From NCBI GenBank assembly GCA_003150355.1, contig QAMJ01000012.1, positions 1-64,000 of the forward strand: a stretch of 64,000 bases of DNA, read 5' to 3'. The position numbers and the translations under genes are program-made. The notes below the pieces were generated by a model. That model saw nothing but the letters and a program-made list of their open reading frames with translations. It searched no databases and was not told where the DNA came from. How positions within the stretch are numbered: position 1 is the stretch's first letter; every line of letters starts with the position of its first letter. The DNA comes from Clostridiales bacterium (GTDB lineage Bacteria > Bacillota > Clostridia > Oscillospirales > Oscillospiraceae). Of this stretch, positions 15,815 to 23,798 are shown in pieces.

Positions 15815-17017
15815 ATGGCAAAACGAAGGCCATCCGGTGACGGCATGGTGCGCAGGCGTGACGACGGGCGCTGGGAAGGCCGCATCGTCATCGGCCACAA
15901 AGAAAGCGGCGAGCCGCTGTTTCGCCACGTCTATGCCAAGACGCAGAAAGCGCTGCTGGACAAGCTCCATCAGAACATCGAGAGCTACCGCGATGTGGAG
16001 CTGACAGAGGACAGCCGCATGACGCTCGGTGAATGGCTCGACCGCTGGCTTACGGAATACAAGGCGGGCACGGTGCGTCCCGGTACGCTTGAGAGCTACC
16101 GCCGCTACATAGACATCTACATTAAACCGCAGCTCGGCGGCAAGCAGGTCTCCCTCGTCTCTCAGCAGGATATCCAGCGGATGTACCGGAGGCTTAAAGC
16201 AGACGGACGCATCCGGGAGCATCCGGAGCTTGACCATCAGCTCTCCGACGCCATGATCCGCCACATACATTCAATGCTCCACGCCGCGATGAAGGACGCG
16301 GTGCAGGCGCATGTCATTCCAAAGAACCCGACCGAGGGTACAACAACGCCGAAGCCCAACTACAAGCCGAAGCGCATCCTCACCCGCGCGGAGCTGGACG
16401 CTTTCCTTGAAGTGGTAGAGCAGGACGAGGTCTGGCGGGACTTCTTCCAGACAGAGCTGATGACCGGGCTGCGCCGCGGCGAGATTTGCGGCCTGCAATG
16501 GGGCGACTTCGATGGGGACGCCGGGACGCTGAAGGTGTGCCGCACACTGCACAGCAAGAAAAAAGGCGAATACACTCTCGGCGAGACAAAGACCGATAAG
16601 GGCATGCGCACCATCATCCTGCCGAAGAGCGTGGTCGACATTCTGCGTCGGCGCAAGGCGGAGGCGCTCAGTCAGTGGATATTCCCCGACCCTGTAAAAC
16701 CAGAAGACCCCGTGAATCCGGACACAGCATATCACCACATGAAGACGCTGCTCCAACGGGCGGGGCTGCCGAGCATACGCTTTCATGATATGAGACATAC
16801 GTTCGCGACACATGCTCTCACGAGCGGCGTGGACGCGAAAACACTCTCCGGTATCTTGGGGCACACCAATGCGTCCTTCACGCTGGACACCTACACCCAC
16901 GTCACATCGGATATGCAGAAGCAGGCCAGCAGCATCGTGGGCGGATTCATGGAAGATCTATTTGGAAGGGAGCTGAAACCGTGGCAAGAAAACGCAAAGC
17001 CGGAGACGGAACTGTAA
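15815..17017 (+). CDS. Tyrosine recombinase/integrase (first of two)
   Basis: 400 residues from ATG 15815 (AAGGAAGTG ribosome site). N-terminal AP2-like arm-binding domain (G-D-G-M-V-R-R-R-D-D-G-R-W-E-G-R), SAM-like core-binding domain (about 68-170), and catalytic domain with Arg220 (TGLRRGE), Lys near 258 (KTDKG), H324-x-x-R327 (HDMRH), His350 (LGH) and nucleophile Tyr360 (DTYTH). All catalytic residues are present. It overlaps the second recombinase by 37 bases, so both are produced from one transcript. Probably integrates and excises the mobilizable element at the repeat found at its ends. Confidence 0.93.
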   Translation: MAKRRPSGDGMVRRRDDGRWEGRIVIGHKESGEPLFRHVYAKTQKALLDKLHQNIESYRDVELTEDSRMTLGEWLDRWLTEYKAGTVRPGTLESYRRYIDIYIKPQLGGKQVSLVSQQDIQRMYRRLKADGRIREHPELDHQLSDAMIRHIHSMLHAAMKDAVQAHVIPKNPTEGTTTPKPNYKPKRILTRAELDAFLEVVEQDEVWRDFFQTELMTGLRRGEICGLQWGDFDGDAGTLKVCRTLHSKKKGEYTLGETKTDKGMRTIILPKSVVDILRRRKAEALSQWIFPDPVKPEDPVNPDTAYHHMKTLLQRAGLPSIRFHDMRHTFATHALTSGVDAKTLSGILGHTNASFTLDTYTHVTSDMQKQASSIVGGFMEDLFGRELKPWQENAKPETEL

Positions 17018-18456
17018 GGCAGCGCAAGGACGGACGATGGGAGGGGCGCATCGTCATCGGCTATGATGACAACGGTTATCCCAAGACGAAAAACGTCCTT
17101 GCTAAAACAAAAAAGGAGTGCTTGGAAAAGCTCCAGAAGCTCAAGGAGGAGTGCGGCGGGCAGGCACCCGCGAGGGTTCGTCCCGATATGCCCTTCGGGG
17201 ACTGGCTAAGATACTGGTACGAAAATCACTCCAAGCCAAAGATACGCCCCACCACTCAGAAAACATACGAGGATCGTATCCGTCTGCACATCATCCCGGA
17301 GCTCGGCGGCATCCCGCTCAACAAGCTGACACAGAATGACCTCCAGCAGTTTTACGGGCGGATCAAAAAAGGCGGTCGGAAGCGACTCGCCGAAAAATAC
17401 GGCGAAGGGCTGTCCGACCGGACGGTACGTATGTGTCACGCCACCTGCCGCTCCGCTTTGGATAAGGCGGTGCAGGAGGGGCTCATCCGTGTGAACCCGG
17501 CCATCGGCTGCAAGATACCGCCGAAGAAGGCGCGGGAGATGCAGGTGCTCACAAGGGAGGAACTGCAAAGATTTCTCATTCAGGCGAAAGCCGAGGGCTA
17601 CTATGAGCTCTTCCTTCTGGACTTGGCTACCGGACTTCGCCGCGGCGAACTCATGGCTCTGCAGTGGGACGACCTGAACTTCAAGACCGGCGTACTGAAC
17701 GTGAACAAGCAGGTCTACGACGTGCGCGGTGAGCTTCAGTTCAGTACGCCCAAGACGAAAAGCTCGATACGAAAGATCGTCCTGCCGCCCGCCGTGATGG
17801 AGGTGCTGCGGGAGTACAAAGAAACGGTGGACTCCCGCTGGATGTTCCCGTCACCGGTGAAAGAGGACTGCCCCATCACTCCCGGCGTGGTGCGCCGCAG
17901 ACTTCAGCTCATCTTGGAGCACGCGGGCTGCAAGCACGTTCGCTTCCATGATATTCGTCACACGTTCGCGACCTTGGCTCTGGAAAACGGCATGGACGTA
18001 AAAACGCTCTCCGCCATGCTGGGTCATGTGTCGGCGGCGACGACGCTGGATATCTACACCCACATCACCGACGACATGCAGCGCGCGGCCGCCGCGAACA
18101 TTGACCGCGGTATCGGCAAAGCTGCGCCGCAGGAGGGCGCTTCGGCGACCGGGCAGGAAACTGCACCGGCAGAGGAAACAACGCCGAGCATGACCGATTT
18201 CAAGCCCTACATGGGGCTCAGGCGCAAGCCCGGCACCGGCTGCGTCTCCGAGCTCAATGACCATCTGTTTGAAGGGCGCTACTCCCCCAAGTGGCCCGAC
18301 GGCAAAAAGCACTCCCGCAATGTCTACGCCCACACCCGCGAGGAATGCGAGGAAAAGCTCAAGGTGCTAATCGCGGAGATGAAAGCCGAGATCGCAGAGG
18401 CAAAGCGGATAATGGAAATGGGTAAAGGCAACAGGCAGCCAGTAAAAGTGATGTAA
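16981..18456 (+). CDS. Tyrosine recombinase/integrase (second) with extra C-terminal arm-like domain
   Basis: 491 residues, GTG start 16981 behind GAAGGGAG. The first 27 residues are nearly the same as in the upstream recombinase (G-D-G-T-V-R-Q-R-K-D-G-R-W-E-G-R), pointing to duplication. Catalytic set: Arg220, H323-x-x-R326, His349, Tyr359. Residues 376-403 form an Ala/Glu/Thr-rich linker, then 404-475 repeat an arm-binding-like fold (P-Y-M-G-L-R-R-K-P-G, K-H-S-R-N-V-Y-A-H-T-R-E-E-C-E-E-K-L), which is not usual for integrases. A decayed copy of this C-terminal part is found at 23572-23720. The stop is 16 bases before the boundary repeat at 18472. Confidence 0.92.
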   Translation: MARKRKAGDGTVRQRKDGRWEGRIVIGYDDNGYPKTKNVLAKTKKECLEKLQKLKEECGGQAPARVRPDMPFGDWLRYWYENHSKPKIRPTTQKTYEDRIRLHIIPELGGIPLNKLTQNDLQQFYGRIKKGGRKRLAEKYGEGLSDRTVRMCHATCRSALDKAVQEGLIRVNPAIGCKIPPKKAREMQVLTREELQRFLIQAKAEGYYELFLLDLATGLRRGELMALQWDDLNFKTGVLNVNKQVYDVRGELQFSTPKTKSSIRKIVLPPAVMEVLREYKETVDSRWMFPSPVKEDCPITPGVVRRRLQLILEHAGCKHVRFHDIRHTFATLALENGMDVKTLSAMLGHVSAATTLDIYTHITDDMQRAAAANIDRGIGKAAPQEGASATGQETAPAEETTPSMTDFKPYMGLRRKPGTGCVSELNDHLFEGRYSPKWPDGKKHSRNVYAHTREECEEKLKVLIAEMKAEIAEAKRIMEMGKGNRQPVKVM

Positions 18457-18471
18457 GAAAACATCATCCCC

Positions 18472-18498
18472 TGCGCCGCAATAGACAATGAATGAGAA
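18472..18498 (+). repeat. Module-boundary repeat, copy 3
   Basis: TGCGCCGCAATAGACAATGA followed by ATGAGAA. Only two of 27 positions differ from the copies at 22274 and 28074. It lies 16 bases after the second recombinase gene, the expected position of the attachment site of a tyrosine-recombinase element. Confidence 0.7.
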
Positions 18499-18531
18499 TG
18501 CATCTGCTCGTATGAACAGATGCGTTCTCAT
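18492..18531 (+). terminator. Hairpin after the recombinase operon
   Basis: ATGAGAATGCATCTG (18492-18506) pairs with CAGATGCGTTCTCAT (18517-18531), one G-T pair, 10-base loop. It overlaps the end of the boundary repeat. Only a weak T-run follows, so termination is likely but not certain; it lies between convergent genes. Confidence 0.6.
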
Positions 18532-18582
18532 TCTGATTTGCCGTGCTGGTCGCCTGTCTCCTCCGGAATGTAATATTATCCC

Positions 18583-19257
18583 TCACCAGATCAGTTTCAA
18601 AATTTGCTTCTCATTGATCCCCGGCAGGATGCTTCCCAGATGCGCAATGATGCGCGCTCTCGACTCCTCCGGCTCTCTGCCATACGCCGAGGTCACGAAG
18701 TCATAGCCGAACAGCTCCTCCGGAGTGGTGTATTTTGCGACGCCCCAACCGTAGGGCTTTCCGTATTTGTCCTGCATATAAACAAAGTCGCTGACGGTCA
18801 GATATGCCTGCATCTGAAGCCGCGTGATCACCGTGTCAAAGCCGGTGTTCCCGCCCTTCCCGTAATTGCAAAGGCGCTTGAGCTCTTTTGAGAGCAGTGC
18901 GCCGCGCTCGGCCACCGTGTCATAGACCGTCTTATCCTTGCGGGACGCAAGCCCGTCGTCATAACGGGCGTCAAAGTCATATCCATCCCTACGGAAATTG
19001 GCAAAGTCGGGAAGCCACTCCCGGCTGATAAAGCCTGCCCTGCCGCCGAAGAATTTCCCATATACGCAGCGTCCGCTTCGGGCAACAGGCCCTTTCCATT
19101 CCCATGGGCCATCCTCTTCTTCTGAAAACCACAGCTCCGGTGGGCAGCACTCCTCGACGGAAAAGCCGGGAATTTCCCCTGCGAAAAAGGGCAGAAAGCC
19201 CCATTCCTCCGTGAGCGCGGCTATGTCCTCTGAGCTGCGGAGCTCATAAGTTTTCAT
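18583..19257 (-). CDS. AlkZ-related protein
   Basis: 224 residues, GGAGGG ribosome site. Recognisable conserved blocks: F-L-P-F-F-A-G-E-I-P-G-F-S-V-E-E, P-P-E-L-W-F, D-G-P-W-E-W-K-G-P, Y-G-K-F-F-G-G-R-A-G-F-I-S, and F-D-T-V-I-T-R-L-Q-M-Q-x-Y-L-T-V-S-D-F. From memory these belong to the Clostridia proteins annotated AlkZ-related or HTH_42-like (DNA glycosylase relatives), which I could not verify. No catalytic Q-x-Q motif of true AlkZ/YcaQ enzymes is obvious, so glycosylase activity should not be assumed. Separate from the acetyltransferase genes to its right by 70 bases. Confidence 0.6.
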   Translation of the reverse strand: MKTYELRSSEDIAALTEEWGFLPFFAGEIPGFSVEECCPPELWFSEEEDGPWEWKGPVARSGRCVYGKFFGGRAGFISREWLPDFANFRRDGYDFDARYDDGLASRKDKTVYDTVAERGALLSKELKRLCNYGKGGNTGFDTVITRLQMQAYLTVSDFVYMQDKYGKPYGWGVAKYTTPEELFGYDFVTSAYGREPEESRARIIAHLGSILPGINEKQILKLIW

Positions 19258-19327
19258 TCAGAAATTCCCTCCTGTCCGTATTGCGGAAGTGTAAGCAAAT
19301 AACAGTTGCGCAAACTAGAATTTATCG

Positions 19328-19816
19328 CTATTTGTAGATATATCGGACTTCTCGCAATTCTTTCCCTCCGATATTATCATCTAAAAAATCATCTGTCGGT
19401 GAAAAACCAAATTGTTCATAAAAATGCCTTGCTCTGCTGTTTTCTTCAAGAACCCACAAAAAGATATTTTCGTATCCTTGTATTTTTAATTCTGAAATGG
19501 TAGATTTCATAAGAGTTTTTCCATAGCCTTTACCCATATAATTCGGTAGCAGATATATCGAAATAACTTCACCCCAGTCGTGAAACTGCTCAAAACGGGA
19601 TTTACAAAAACTGCTTGTTCCCACGATTCTGCCATTGTCAATACAAATCAATGTTTTCCAGTTTGGGTTATCTAAGGTTGACGACCAGCGTCCATTAGAA
19701 ATTGAATCCAGATAGTCTTGAGGTATTATGCCTTTATATGCGCACTTCCAACTTTCCTCATATATCCTGCTTATTTCCATTCTATCATCAGTAGGTATAA
19801 TATATCGAATTTCCAT
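19328..19816 (-). CDS. GNAT family N-acetyltransferase
   Basis: 162 residues behind GAAAGGTGAG. Full GNAT layout: strand-helix N-terminus (Y-I-I-P-T-D-D-R-M-E-I-S-R-I-Y-E-E-S-W), the pyrophosphate loop V-I-S-I-Y-L-L-P-N-Y-M-G-K-G-Y-G-K-T-L (Q/R-x-x-G-x-G type, here M-G-K-G-Y-G), and the E-E-N-S-R-A-R-H-F-Y-E-Q-F-G-F motif. Substrate unknown. One of three unrelated GNAT genes in this module; its base composition is more A+T-rich than the next one, suggesting separate origins. Confidence 0.88.
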   Translation of the reverse strand: MEIRYIIPTDDRMEISRIYEESWKCAYKGIIPQDYLDSISNGRWSSTLDNPNWKTLICIDNGRIVGTSSFCKSRFEQFHDWGEVISIYLLPNYMGKGYGKTLMKSTISELKIQGYENIFLWVLEENSRARHFYEQFGFSPTDDFLDDNIGGKELREVRYIYK

Positions 19817-19843
19817 TTTCTCACCTTTCCAAATCCCGATTTG

Positions 19844-20329
19844 TCAAAATACCAGGCGCATCTGATGCCATACAACATTGCCGTGCGTGGATTTGTCGGA
19901 CACGCCCTCGTCCTTGAATCCAAATTTCGCGTAATACGGAATAAGCTGTTCCTTGCAGGTCAGTACAAGTCCCTTGCGTCCCTGCTGTTTTGCGTCGTCG
20001 ATGGCGCGGCGAAGCAGCGTCCCGGCATATCCGTGCCTGCGGTATTCGGGCAGCGTGTTGACGCCGAAGATCATCTGCCATGCGCCATTTTCGTTATGCA
20101 TCGCCGCGTTTTCATACATTTCATCGGTCAGGTCAGGCTCGTCCGTTACGAATCCGTCCACGAACGCTATCAGCTTTTCGTCATCGTGCATCAGCCAGAA
20201 ATGATTGCCGTAATACCGGACCCGTTCAATGAAGTCCTTTTCCGTCGCAGCCTCCGCGGGCGGAAAGCATTCCGCCTCGACTGCAGCGATCGCCGCAATA
20301 TCTTCCATTCCCGCATATCTTATATCCAT
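19844..20329 (-). CDS. GNAT family N-acetyltransferase, AANAT-like
   Basis: 161 residues, GGAGGAAAC ribosome site. G-V-N-T-L-P-E-Y-R-R-H-G-Y-A-G-T-L-L is the acetyl-CoA loop; L-V-L-T-C-K-E-Q-L-I-P-Y-Y-A-K-F-G-F and the C-terminal G-N-V-V-W-H-Q-M fit the small aralkylamine-acetyltransferase-like group. It is 27 bases from the neighbouring GNAT gene on the same strand. Substrate cannot be told from sequence. Confidence 0.88.
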   Translation of the reverse strand: MDIRYAGMEDIAAIAAVEAECFPPAEAATEKDFIERVRYYGNHFWLMHDDEKLIAFVDGFVTDEPDLTDEMYENAAMHNENGAWQMIFGVNTLPEYRRHGYAGTLLRRAIDDAKQQGRKGLVLTCKEQLIPYYAKFGFKDEGVSDKSTHGNVVWHQMRLVF

Positions 20330-20332
20330 AAT

Positions 20333-20376
20333 GTTTCCTCCGCGGCTTAGCAGCCGTCTTTATCTCAAATCGAAAA
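20333..20376 (-). repeat. 44-base direct repeat, copy A
   Basis: About 86 percent identical to 20837-20880. Read on the minus strand it contains TTC-GAT-TTG-AGA-TAA, the same as the last codons and stop of the MGMT-like gene, followed by an AGGAGG-type ribosome site. Here the gene body is absent, so this copy is a vestige. Confidence 0.65.
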
Positions 20377-20407
20377 CGCATTTCACACAAAAAGCAAACA
20401 GGAATTT

Positions 20408-20833
20408 CTATTTCCGCCGCCATTCCATTACATGATCTTTTTCCCCAGTAGCTTCATCTATGCCGCTGCACAGGATTTTAAATCCCTCTCTTTGATAAAA
20501 AGCTATTGCCCTTGTGTTTTTGCGGTACACGTTCAAACGCAGTTCGTTCCTTTTGGTCTTTGCATAATTCAGCAGAAGTCTGCCTATGCCCTTTGACTGC
20601 ATTCCATCAGAAACAAAAATGCCCTCAATATATTCGTCGTTCAGTCCTATGAAGCCCTGTATTCCCTGATCATCCTCATAGACATAGACAGTTGCACGCG
20701 GCAGCAGTTCTTTTACTGATTCAAAATTGCTTTCCCAATATTGAGCTGGAATAAAATCATGCGCCCTTATATTTGTGTCCAACCATATATCCGCAACTTT
20801 ATCTATATCTGCTTTTCGCAGTTCTCTGATCAT
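20408..20833 (-). CDS. GNAT family N-acetyltransferase
   Basis: 141 residues, GGAGGAAAC ribosome site. I-R-E-L-R-K-A-D-I-D-K-V start, acetyl-CoA loop G-M-Q-S-K-G-I-G-R-L-L-L, and N-V-Y-R-K-N-T-R-A-I-A-F-Y-Q-R-E-G-F; the whole resembles the YjaB/YhaO-like small acetyltransferases. The gene is bracketed by two 44-base direct repeats (20333-20376 and 20837-20880), so it may have entered or duplicated as a unit. Substrate unknown. Confidence 0.88.
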   Translation of the reverse strand: MIRELRKADIDKVADIWLDTNIRAHDFIPAQYWESNFESVKELLPRATVYVYEDDQGIQGFIGLNDEYIEGIFVSDGMQSKGIGRLLLNYAKTKRNELRLNVYRKNTRAIAFYQREGFKILCSGIDEATGEKDHVMEWRRK

Positions 20834-20836
20834 AAA

Positions 20837-20880
20837 GTTTCCTCCGCAGCTTGACCGCCGCCTTTATCTCAAATCGAAAA
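20837..20880 (-). repeat. 44-base direct repeat, copy B
   Basis: The second copy of the repeat at 20333-20376; here it is made of the real 3' end of the MGMT-like gene plus the ribosome site of the GNAT gene at 20408-20833. Confidence 0.65.
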
Positions 20881-21343
20881 GATATTTTTCATAGTCCTTC
20901 ACATAGTACCGCTTATTTTTGCGTCCCTTTTCGATGATGGTGTGTCCCTCTGCTTCTAATTTTTCTTTCTGCGCTTCAATGCCATTCGGGTATTTGGCAT
21001 TCAATTCCCCGTTGGCTTTCAGTGTCCTCCAATAAGGCGTCTCATCTTCCGCGCGCTGATAGCTTGCCCATGCCGCAATGGAAACGAAAATCCCTGCCGT
21101 GATTGGTTCCGTAAAATCCGCGCCGCTCATTCCCGCAAAATAATCGCGTATTTCCCCAACAGTGATCACCTTGCCGTAGGGAATTTTTCTCATCACTCTA
21201 TCGTACTCAATTGGCGGAGCGAAATACATTCTGCTGCCGCCGTATTTCTCTATGCTTTCCGGGTCTGTGATAGTTTGAAATTTCGGCATATCCTTGTTGT
21301 CGTGCAGCATCGCATTAAAATCTTTTTTATCTTCGTTGGCCAT
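20864..21343 (-). CDS. MGMT-like (alkyltransferase-like) DNA-binding protein
   Basis: 159 residues. The segment Y-D-R-V-M-R-K-I-P-Y-G-K-V-I-T-V-G-E-I-R-D-Y-F is the winged-helix of the O6-methylguanine methyltransferase fold, and T-P-Y-W-R-T-L-K-A-N-G-E-L-N-A-K-Y-P matches the 'MGMT family' (ATL-type) proteins. The active-site P-C-H-R of true Ada/Ogt enzymes is absent; a Trp takes that region as in alkyltransferase-like proteins, which bind damaged bases and recruit repair. The N-terminal 40 residues are an extra charged segment. Role in alkylation damage handling is inferred from the family. Confidence 0.8.
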   Translation of the reverse strand: MANEDKKDFNAMLHDNKDMPKFQTITDPESIEKYGGSRMYFAPPIEYDRVMRKIPYGKVITVGEIRDYFAGMSGADFTEPITAGIFVSIAAWASYQRAEDETPYWRTLKANGELNAKYPNGIEAQKEKLEAEGHTIIEKGRKNKRYYVKDYEKYLFDLR

Positions 21344-21439
21344 CTTTGCTCACCTCCGCCGTAAGAGTAACCTATTTATAGCTCTTATGCAATGAGACTG
21401 TTTGAAAAAAATAGAGTGATCCACAGTGTTCACCCGCAG

Positions 21440-22054
21440 TTAACCCATGTAAAAATAGAAATCGCATTTATCGCCGCCGCGGCCTATCGTGCCGTGCCGC
21501 TCAAAGGTGATGCCGCACATATTTTCGTAAACACGGTCATCGCTCAGGCAAAAGGTGCTCGTCAGCTCTTTACAGCCCAGCAATTCGCAATACTTCATAT
21601 AGGGGCATTGCAGAACATCGACTCTGTAATGCCTGCTGTCGGCTTCAATTTCCTCGAATTTGAAGCCTGCGTCTCCGTTGAACATAGTGCCGATCATCTT
21701 GTGGAAAATCTTAAAGAACAGCGGCCGGATGAACGGGAGCTTAGTTGCAGCATGCAGGCGTTTCCGGTCAGGCTCTACGCCTATTCTTACGGATCCTTCT
21801 ATCAAGCCTATGGCCTCTTCGCAGGGGATGTATTTGATCATTTCAAGATAAATAGCCGCCCGCGGGAAGATCATCTGTTCGGTATGCAACTTTTCTTTCT
21901 TGGGCAAATTTTTATATTGGTCACACAACTCGTTGCAAAGCTTCACTGCGTCATTGACCAGAACATCCGTCTGCTCCTTGCCGAGCTTCTTTCTCAGTTA
22001 ACCCAAGAGATAAGAAAATCCACCGAGCTTTTCATAATATCTTTTATCGACCAT
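21440..22054 (-). pseudogene. L-2-amino-thiazoline-4-carboxylate hydrolase family gene with premature stop
   Basis: ATG 22052-22054, with GGGGGAG before it, starts MVDKRYYEKLGGFSYLLG, then TAA at 21998-22000 stops it at codon 19. The same frame then reads on (LRKKLGKEQTDVLVNDAVKL...) to 21440 without further stops, giving the ATC-hydrolase fold: G-S-V-R-I-G-V, G-F-K-F-E-E-I, C-P-Y-M-K-Y-C-E-L-L-G-C-K-E-L-T-S-T-F-C-L-S-D-D. The conserved Cys residues are all present. Either the gene is freshly inactivated by one nonsense base or a shorter protein starts at a GTG (21946) without a clear ribosome site. I favour recent pseudogene. Confidence 0.75.
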
Positions 22055-22149
22055 ATTCTATGCTCCCCCGCATTTGCAATTGTCGATTTATCTTCTTGCT
22101 AATATCATATCTAAAATTAGCGAGAAAGTAAACAACGGGTTTAGAAAAG

Positions 22150-22174
22150 CAAGCCGAGGTGTCACCCCGGCTTG
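22150..22174 (-). terminator. Hairpin downstream of fic
   Basis: CAAGCCG-A-GGTG pairs with CAC-C-CCGGCTTG; a T-run follows on the plus strand (GTTTTT) and a weaker one on the minus strand. It is placed to end transcription leaving the fic gene on the minus strand, or to shield module C. Confidence 0.55.
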
Positions 22175-22273
22175 TTTTTAACTATAGATACTCTCTGTTC
22201 GTAAGCATTATGGTGCAATAAGAGAGGTTTTACGATCTCTTTGAGTAAAATCCGATACACCTACCTCACCTAC

Positions 22274-22300
22274 TACGCCGCAATAGACAATGAATGAGAA
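22274..22300 (+). repeat. Module-boundary repeat, copy 4
   Basis: TACGCCGCAATAGACAATGA followed by ATGAGAA; 26 of 27 bases equal to the copy at 18472. Pyrimidine-rich CCTCACC precedes it as in the copy at 28074. It lies 22 bases from the end of fic and separates module C from module D. Confidence 0.7.
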
Positions 22301-22321
22301 GCAATTTCTGTGGGGTGGAAA

Positions 22322-23368
22322 CTAATTCAACCTGAAGTAACAGGTGTTTTTCCCTTTGCCTTCTTTTTTCAGCTCACCGGCAGCGACCAGCTTGCGCAAG
22401 GCCCCTTCGATAGAACTGTCGCTGAGCATCGGGCAAAGCTCACGAATAGTCTGTTTGTTGAACCGGCCGATTTTATTTTTGCTTGCTCGGCGTACCATTT
22501 CAAGTGCAGGCAGTTTGGGTTCCACAAGTGCCACACGATCCTCAAAGTCTTTATAAGCGGCAAGAATTGTCCCAAGCAAATACTTGATGAACGGAACTAT
22601 ATCCTCCGTGCCTTCATGCCAGCCAGTCTGCGACTGCGCAAGTGCATCGTAATACAAATCTTTGTTCTTTGCTATTTTAGACTCAAGGGAAATATACTTG
22701 CCTACGAAAAATCCGCTCCGATACAAAAGCAGTGTTGTGAGTAGTCGACTCATTCTTCCGTTGCCGTCATTGAAAGGATGGATACACAGGAAATCATGAA
22801 TGAAAACTGGGATAGCAATCAGCGGTTCGATCTCCATATTTCCGATTACACGGTTATATTCCTCGCAGATTCTGTCCAGAGCTTCAGGGGTTTCATACGG
22901 AGCAAGCGGTGTAAACAGAATCTCAACATGGCCGTCCGGATAGGTAGCACTAATATAGTTCTGTACATTCTTGGTACTGCCCGCAAGCGGGTTGTTCATG
23001 TGACTGTACAGTATTTTGTGGAGCTGCAGGATGTAGTTACGCGTAATTGGAATCGCATCGAAGTTTTCGTGAATAATACTCAAGACATCGCGATACCCCG
23101 CAATCTCCTGTTCATCGCGGTTCCTTGGCGCAGTTTTCTCCTCAACAAGTTGCCGAATCCTTGTGTTCGTGGTAACAATGCCCTCAATGGCATTCGATGC
23201 TTCTGTGCTCTGTATCTTGGCGATTTCAACGAGTTTTTCGAGCTCTTCTGGGCACTGTTTCAAATACAGTTCCTGCTTACCCGCTTCCTTGTATATGGCA
23301 GCAATCAATCCCAGAATGTCCGAATCCCACTTCTGCTCCTTGATTGCGGAATAATTAAATTGCCTCAT
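22322..23368 (-). CDS. fic: Fic domain protein (AMPylase/filamentation-induced-by-cAMP family)
   Basis: 348 residues behind GGAGGTGAG. N-terminal helix carries the inhibitory motif S-N-A-I-E-G (about 57-62), so this is a class II, self-inhibited Fic. Catalytic motif H-P-F-N-D-G-N-G-R-M-S-R (about 195-206) is intact, as is the preceding flap. The C-terminus (I-R-E-L-C-P-M-L-S-D-S-S-I-E-G-A-L-R-K-L-V-A-A-G-E-L) is a winged helix that could bind DNA. Such proteins transfer AMP to target proteins once inhibition is relieved; targets are unknown. A palindromic repeat sits directly upstream (23388-23418), compatible with self-regulation. Confidence 0.93.
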   Translation of the reverse strand: MRQFNYSAIKEQKWDSDILGLIAAIYKEAGKQELYLKQCPEELEKLVEIAKIQSTEASNAIEGIVTTNTRIRQLVEEKTAPRNRDEQEIAGYRDVLSIIHENFDAIPITRNYILQLHKILYSHMNNPLAGSTKNVQNYISATYPDGHVEILFTPLAPYETPEALDRICEEYNRVIGNMEIEPLIAIPVFIHDFLCIHPFNDGNGRMSRLLTTLLLYRSGFFVGKYISLESKIAKNKDLYYDALAQSQTGWHEGTEDIVPFIKYLLGTILAAYKDFEDRVALVEPKLPALEMVRRASKNKIGRFNKQTIRELCPMLSDSSIEGALRKLVAAGELKKEGKGKNTCYFRLN

Positions 23369-23387
23369 TCCCTCACCTCCGCCTAGT

Positions 23388-23418
23388 TTCCCTTAAATTG
23401 TAGCGCATAATAAGGGAA
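23388..23418. promoter_or_regulatory. Inverted repeat upstream of fic, candidate operator
   Basis: TTCCCTTA (23388-23395) and TAAGGGAA (23411-23418), exact complements separated by 15 bases, lie 20 bases before the fic start. A further TTAAGGGA occurs near 23464-23471. The wing-helix part of Fic or another regulator could bind here. Confidence 0.5.
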
Positions 23419-23489
23419 TAGTCAATAAGCTGTGCGATAATTCACTTACTATTATACCCATATTAAGGGATTTGTAGTGAGAGTTTCAG

Positions 23490-23798
23490 ATGAACAAACC
23501 GACTCGGTATAAGCAAAGCATCGCCACAGGCGGGTTCTTTTGTGTTGTGCCAGGAGATTGCCCCGCCACAAAAGATAAGCCAAGTGCGGTCGATTTCAGA
23601 CTCTATATTGGGCACAAGTGCAAATCGAACAGCAAAAGTCACTCCCGCAATGTCTACACCCATAACAGTAAGACGCGCAAGGAAAAGAGCAATATGTTAG
23701 ATATGAGTGGCAAGATCGAGCATGTGAAGAGTATAAAGAAATTCGGCTCAGTAGTTTATAATCAAATCATCTCAATATATAGTAATACTATTTGTTGA
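23490..23798 (+). pseudogene. Relic of an integrase C-terminal domain
   Basis: The stretch 23572-23720 encodes VDFRLYIGHKCKS...KSHSRNVYTHNSKTRKEKSN, which parallels TDFKPYMGLRRKP...KKHSRNVYAHTREECEEKL at the end of the recombinase gene 16981-18456; the bases CACTCCCGCAATGTCTAC are the same in both places. The catalytic domain and most of the linker are missing. It marks a second, decayed copy of the same element type, placed between fic and the STAND ATPase operon. Confidence 0.65.

Noticed and set aside
21392..22102. 236-codon plus-strand frame opposite the ATC-hydrolase-type gene
   Set aside because: The minus-strand reading gives a recognisable protein family apart from one stop; the plus-strand product has no family features.
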